This document shows positions 62,293 through 64,000 of a stretch of DNA of 64,000 bases, piece by piece. Below the pieces are notes generated by a model. It made no database searches, was not told where the DNA came from, and saw only the letters and a list, made by a program, of their open reading frames with translations. The translations under genes were made by a program, and so were the position numbers. This DNA is from an uncultured Hyphomicrobiales bacterium (GTDB lineage: Bacteria; Pseudomonadota; Alphaproteobacteria; Rhizobiales; Beijerinckiaceae). The DNA lies in NCBI GenBank assembly GCA_903847605.1, contig CAINED010000044.1, forward strand, positions 149,696 to 213,695, given 5' to 3'. Positions within the stretch are counted from its first letter, which is position 1; each line of letters begins with the position of its first letter.

Positions 62293-63645
62293 TCACAGCA
62301 GGATATCACCCCGCGCCGCGCCGCTGACATTGACGATGAGGTCTGCACTGCCATCGCCATTGACGTCGCCGCGCAGCGTCGAGCCATTGAGGATCAACTG
62401 GCCGGCAGCGCCCGAGAAGCTCGAAACAAAGACGAAGGCCTGATCGCCCCCGAGGCTCGTATTGGCGTCGATGCCGCGCAGGTCGATCCTGTCGATCCCG
62501 GTTTCAAAGTTCTGGATCGTGTCGATCTCGTTGCGCACCGGCGTGAAGGTGCCCGGGAAAACTTCCCACATGACCATCTGCGATTCCGCGACCGAGCTGT
62601 AGAGGAAGATATCCGCGCCCGTTCCGCCATCGAGCGTGTCGGCGCCAAGGCCCGACATCAGCGTGTCGGCACCTTCCCGGCCAAAGAGACGGTCGTCGCC
62701 CATGCCGCCTTCGAGGCGGTTGTTCATGGAGTTGCCGCGGATCGTGTCGTTGGCAGAGCTCCCGATGACGTTTTCGATGGACAGAAGGCGGTCGCCCTGC
62801 GCGTCGCCGCCGATCTGCAATTCGCGGGTGAGATCAACGTCGATGCCCGCCGGCAGGTTGTAGGCGGTGACGACCCCATCGCGTGCGTAGCTGGCGGTGT
62901 CGTTGCCGATTCTGCCATCGATGAAGTCAGCGCCCGCGCCGCCGCGGATGGTGTTGTTCTGGTTGTTGCCATAGATCGTGTCGTTCAGCGACGTGGCGAT
63001 CACGTTCTCCATGTTGCGCAATACGTCTTCCTGAACGGCCGGGATGATGTAGTTGTAAGTATTGCCATTGAACGTGAAGCTGCTCGTCGAGGCATTGATC
63101 GTCGCGCTGCCGTCCTGATTGACGAGAAACAGCCCGTCGCGCACCTGCTCATTGAGGCGGATCGTCATGGCGCCATTGACTTCGGAATAATCGACGGTGT
63201 CGGAGCCGCTGCCGCCGTCGACAATGTCGGCCTGCCCGTCGATTCCGCCGTAGAGCCGGTCATTGCCGCCGCCGCCATTGAGCGTGTCGCGTCCCGCGCC
63301 GCCGCTGAGTTTGTTGTCGAAGCCGTCGCCGGTCAGCACATCGTTGAAAGCCGAACCGATCAGGTTCTCGATCTCGAAAAGCTGGTCGCCTTCCGCCGTC
63401 CCGCCAGTTTGCGTGGCGCGGGTCAGATCTACGTTCACGGCCGCGTTGGAATTTGAGTAGTCAACAGTGTCGATGAATGCGCCTTTGCCCAGAGTGCCGT
63501 CGCCATAATAGGTGTCGGCGCCGGCGCTACTCATCATCCAGTCCGAGCCGTCGCCGGCAAAAAGCGTATCGTTGAAGTCCGTGCCTTCGAAGAAGTCGTT
63601 GCCGGGATTTCCGCGGCGTCCGGGGCCTGTCACGTTGATCGCCAT
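62293..63645 (-). CDS. RTX calcium-binding exoprotein with serralysin-type C-terminus
   Basis: 450 residues. Three groups of RTX nonapeptides: near the N-terminus (GNDFFEGTDFNDTLFAGDGS), the middle (GGAGRDTLNGGGGNDRLYGG) and the C-terminal third (GGMGDDRLFGREGADTLMSG, LDGGTGADIFLYSSV). Spacers such as VDLTRELQIGGDAQGDRLLS and IENVIGSSANDTI are those of Peptidase M10 serralysin C-terminal domains. The last residues contain FSGAAGQLILNG and LRGDVNGDGSADLIVNVSG, the usual type I secretion end. No protease zinc motif is present. ATG at 63645 with AGGAGAG upstream. The dyad CTGTCACCCGGGTAACAG lies 85 nt upstream. The IS21-type end begins 229 nt upstream of the start. Confidence 0.88.
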   Translation of the reverse strand: MAINVTGPGRRGNPGNDFFEGTDFNDTLFAGDGSDWMMSSAGADTYYGDGTLGKGAFIDTVDYSNSNAAVNVDLTRATQTGGTAEGDQLFEIENLIGSAFNDVLTGDGFDNKLSGGAGRDTLNGGGGNDRLYGGIDGQADIVDGGSGSDTVDYSEVNGAMTIRLNEQVRDGLFLVNQDGSATINASTSSFTFNGNTYNYIIPAVQEDVLRNMENVIATSLNDTIYGNNQNNTIRGGAGADFIDGRIGNDTASYARDGVVTAYNLPAGIDVDLTRELQIGGDAQGDRLLSIENVIGSSANDTIRGNSMNNRLEGGMGDDRLFGREGADTLMSGLGADTLDGGTGADIFLYSSVAESQMVMWEVFPGTFTPVRNEIDTIQNFETGIDRIDLRGIDANTSLGGDQAFVFVSSFSGAAGQLILNGSTLRGDVNGDGSADLIVNVSGAARGDILL

Positions 63646-63730
63646 GTCTCTCTCCTGAACCTTGTCGTGCCAACAGCGCGTCATGCGTTGTTTCGATGGA
63701 TCGCAAGGTGAAGGAGATGACGGGTTCCCA

Positions 63731-63748
63731 CTGTTACCCGGGTGACAG
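63731..63748 (-). promoter_or_regulatory. RTX-gene dyad operator, copy 2
   Basis: On the minus strand CTGTCACCCGGGTAACAG (near-perfect dyad), 85 nt before the RTX start codon at 63645. Differs from copy 1 (55305-55322) by one base. Confidence 0.65.
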
Positions 63749-63874
63749 CGGCCCTCGACAGCGGTCTCCTGTGTGCGATGGCGCACATGGTGGGATAGGT
63801 GGGGCCCGTCGGTGGGGTTTGAAGCTCAGTTCGCGACATTGGAGGGAAGCGACTGGCCGATTAATGCAATACGG

Positions 63875-64000
63875 TGTTGATTTCCACTGAGAACTGACCC
63901 GGGATTTCCACCGAGAAGTGACCCGGCTTGATGATGAGATTAGGTCAGGTCGTCGTCAAGTTTCGGTGCTTCTCCCTGGTTGGCTTTGCGGGTTTTGCGC
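63875..64000. mobile_element. End of an IS21-family insertion sequence (runs off the window)
   Basis: The element appears to begin at TGTTGATTTCC (63875). Two imperfect 24-bp direct repeats, each starting GATTTCCACYGAGAAS (63879-63902 and 63903-63926, 22 of 24 identical), are the multiple terminal repeats of IS21-type elements to which the transposase binds. The istB tail follows at 63940 on the minus strand, so this is the istB-side end. Confidence 0.75.
63940..64000 (-). CDS. istB: IstB-like ATPase of IS21 family, C-terminal fragment
   Basis: The last 19 codons before TAA read RKTRKANQGEAPKLDDDLT. The R-K-T-R pattern resembles the basic tail of IstB transposition helper ATPases, and the position just inside the IS21-type terminal repeats supports it. 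The rest of the gene lies beyond the right edge, so the identification depends on context. Confidence 0.55.
   Translation of the reverse strand, partial: RKTRKANQGEAPKLDDDLT

Noticed and set aside
62055..62327. 90-codon plus-strand frame beside the third RTX gene
   Set aside because: No similarity, no ribosome binding site, and it runs into the coding region of the RTX gene on the other strand.

Overview
The window is 64 kb of a high-GC alphaproteobacterial chromosome, most likely from the Hyphomicrobiales (Rhizobiales). The placement rests on family content and gene order recalled from knowledge: a PopZ/DUF2497 gene between a TolC-type gene and valS, a BTLCP transglutaminase-like protease, a short type-2 ArgC, class I PhaC, an EcsC protein, a DUF2778 L,D-transpeptidase-like protein, several orphan Bug/TctC binding proteins and the order aminotransferase-hom-glpX-recJ. 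Genus cannot be fixed from the sequence alone.

Layout. 1-4.1 kb: truncated Tat-exported dienelactone hydrolase, an orphan Bug protein, and an ECF42-type sigma factor with its DGPF/YCII partner and a MAPEG gene. 4.3-10 kb: type II fatty acid synthesis cluster fabD-fabG-acpP-fabF followed by mltG. 10-16.2 kb: EamA transporter, hydroxyacid dehydrogenase, amidohydrolase/decarboxylase, EcsC protein, BTLCP protease and a small secreted Cys-motif protein. 16.4-22.6 kb: Pcm-like methyltransferase, TolC-family channel, PopZ-like protein, valS. 22.6-28.2 kb: a giant repetitive FG-GAP/RTX exoprotein gene on the minus strand, cut by one in-frame amber codon. 28.3-34.6 kb: CoA-binding protein, SH3-like exported protein, thioesterase, Mpl-like Mur ligase, polyprenyl glycosylphosphotransferase, rplM-rpsI. 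34.6-43.6 kb: YnfA, DUF2778 protein, second Bug protein, unknown exported protein, agmatinase-like enzyme, fatty acid desaturase, argC behind a tandem-repeat leader, FadL-type porin. 43.7-47 kb: methyltransferase, a GNAT gene broken by TGA, phaC. 47-60.9 kb: the aminotransferase...hom-glpX...recJ block, interrupted by an alpha/beta hydrolase, an MscS channel, a second RTX protein, an exported protein, a third Bug protein and a MipA-type porin. 61-64 kb: tRNA-Glu(UUC), a phage terminase-small-subunit-like gene, a third RTX protein, and the end of an IS21-family element.

The most interesting signals are regulatory and repeat-based. (1) The DGPF and MAPEG genes each carry TGTCGA-N17-CGTC, so a small ECF42 regulon can be read from the sequence. 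(2) The two smaller RTX genes, 8 kb apart on opposite strands, share an 18-bp dyad (17/18 identical, same orientation) 85-90 nt before their start codons. (3) The giant RTX gene is built from three near-identical modules (period 1,254 bp), and one serine codon has become TAG. (4) A 10-bp array (five perfect copies and one variant) lies between 9-bp inverted repeats whose right arm overlaps the argC ribosome binding site. No type I secretion ABC/membrane-fusion pair is present for the RTX proteins; only a TolC-family outer membrane candidate is.
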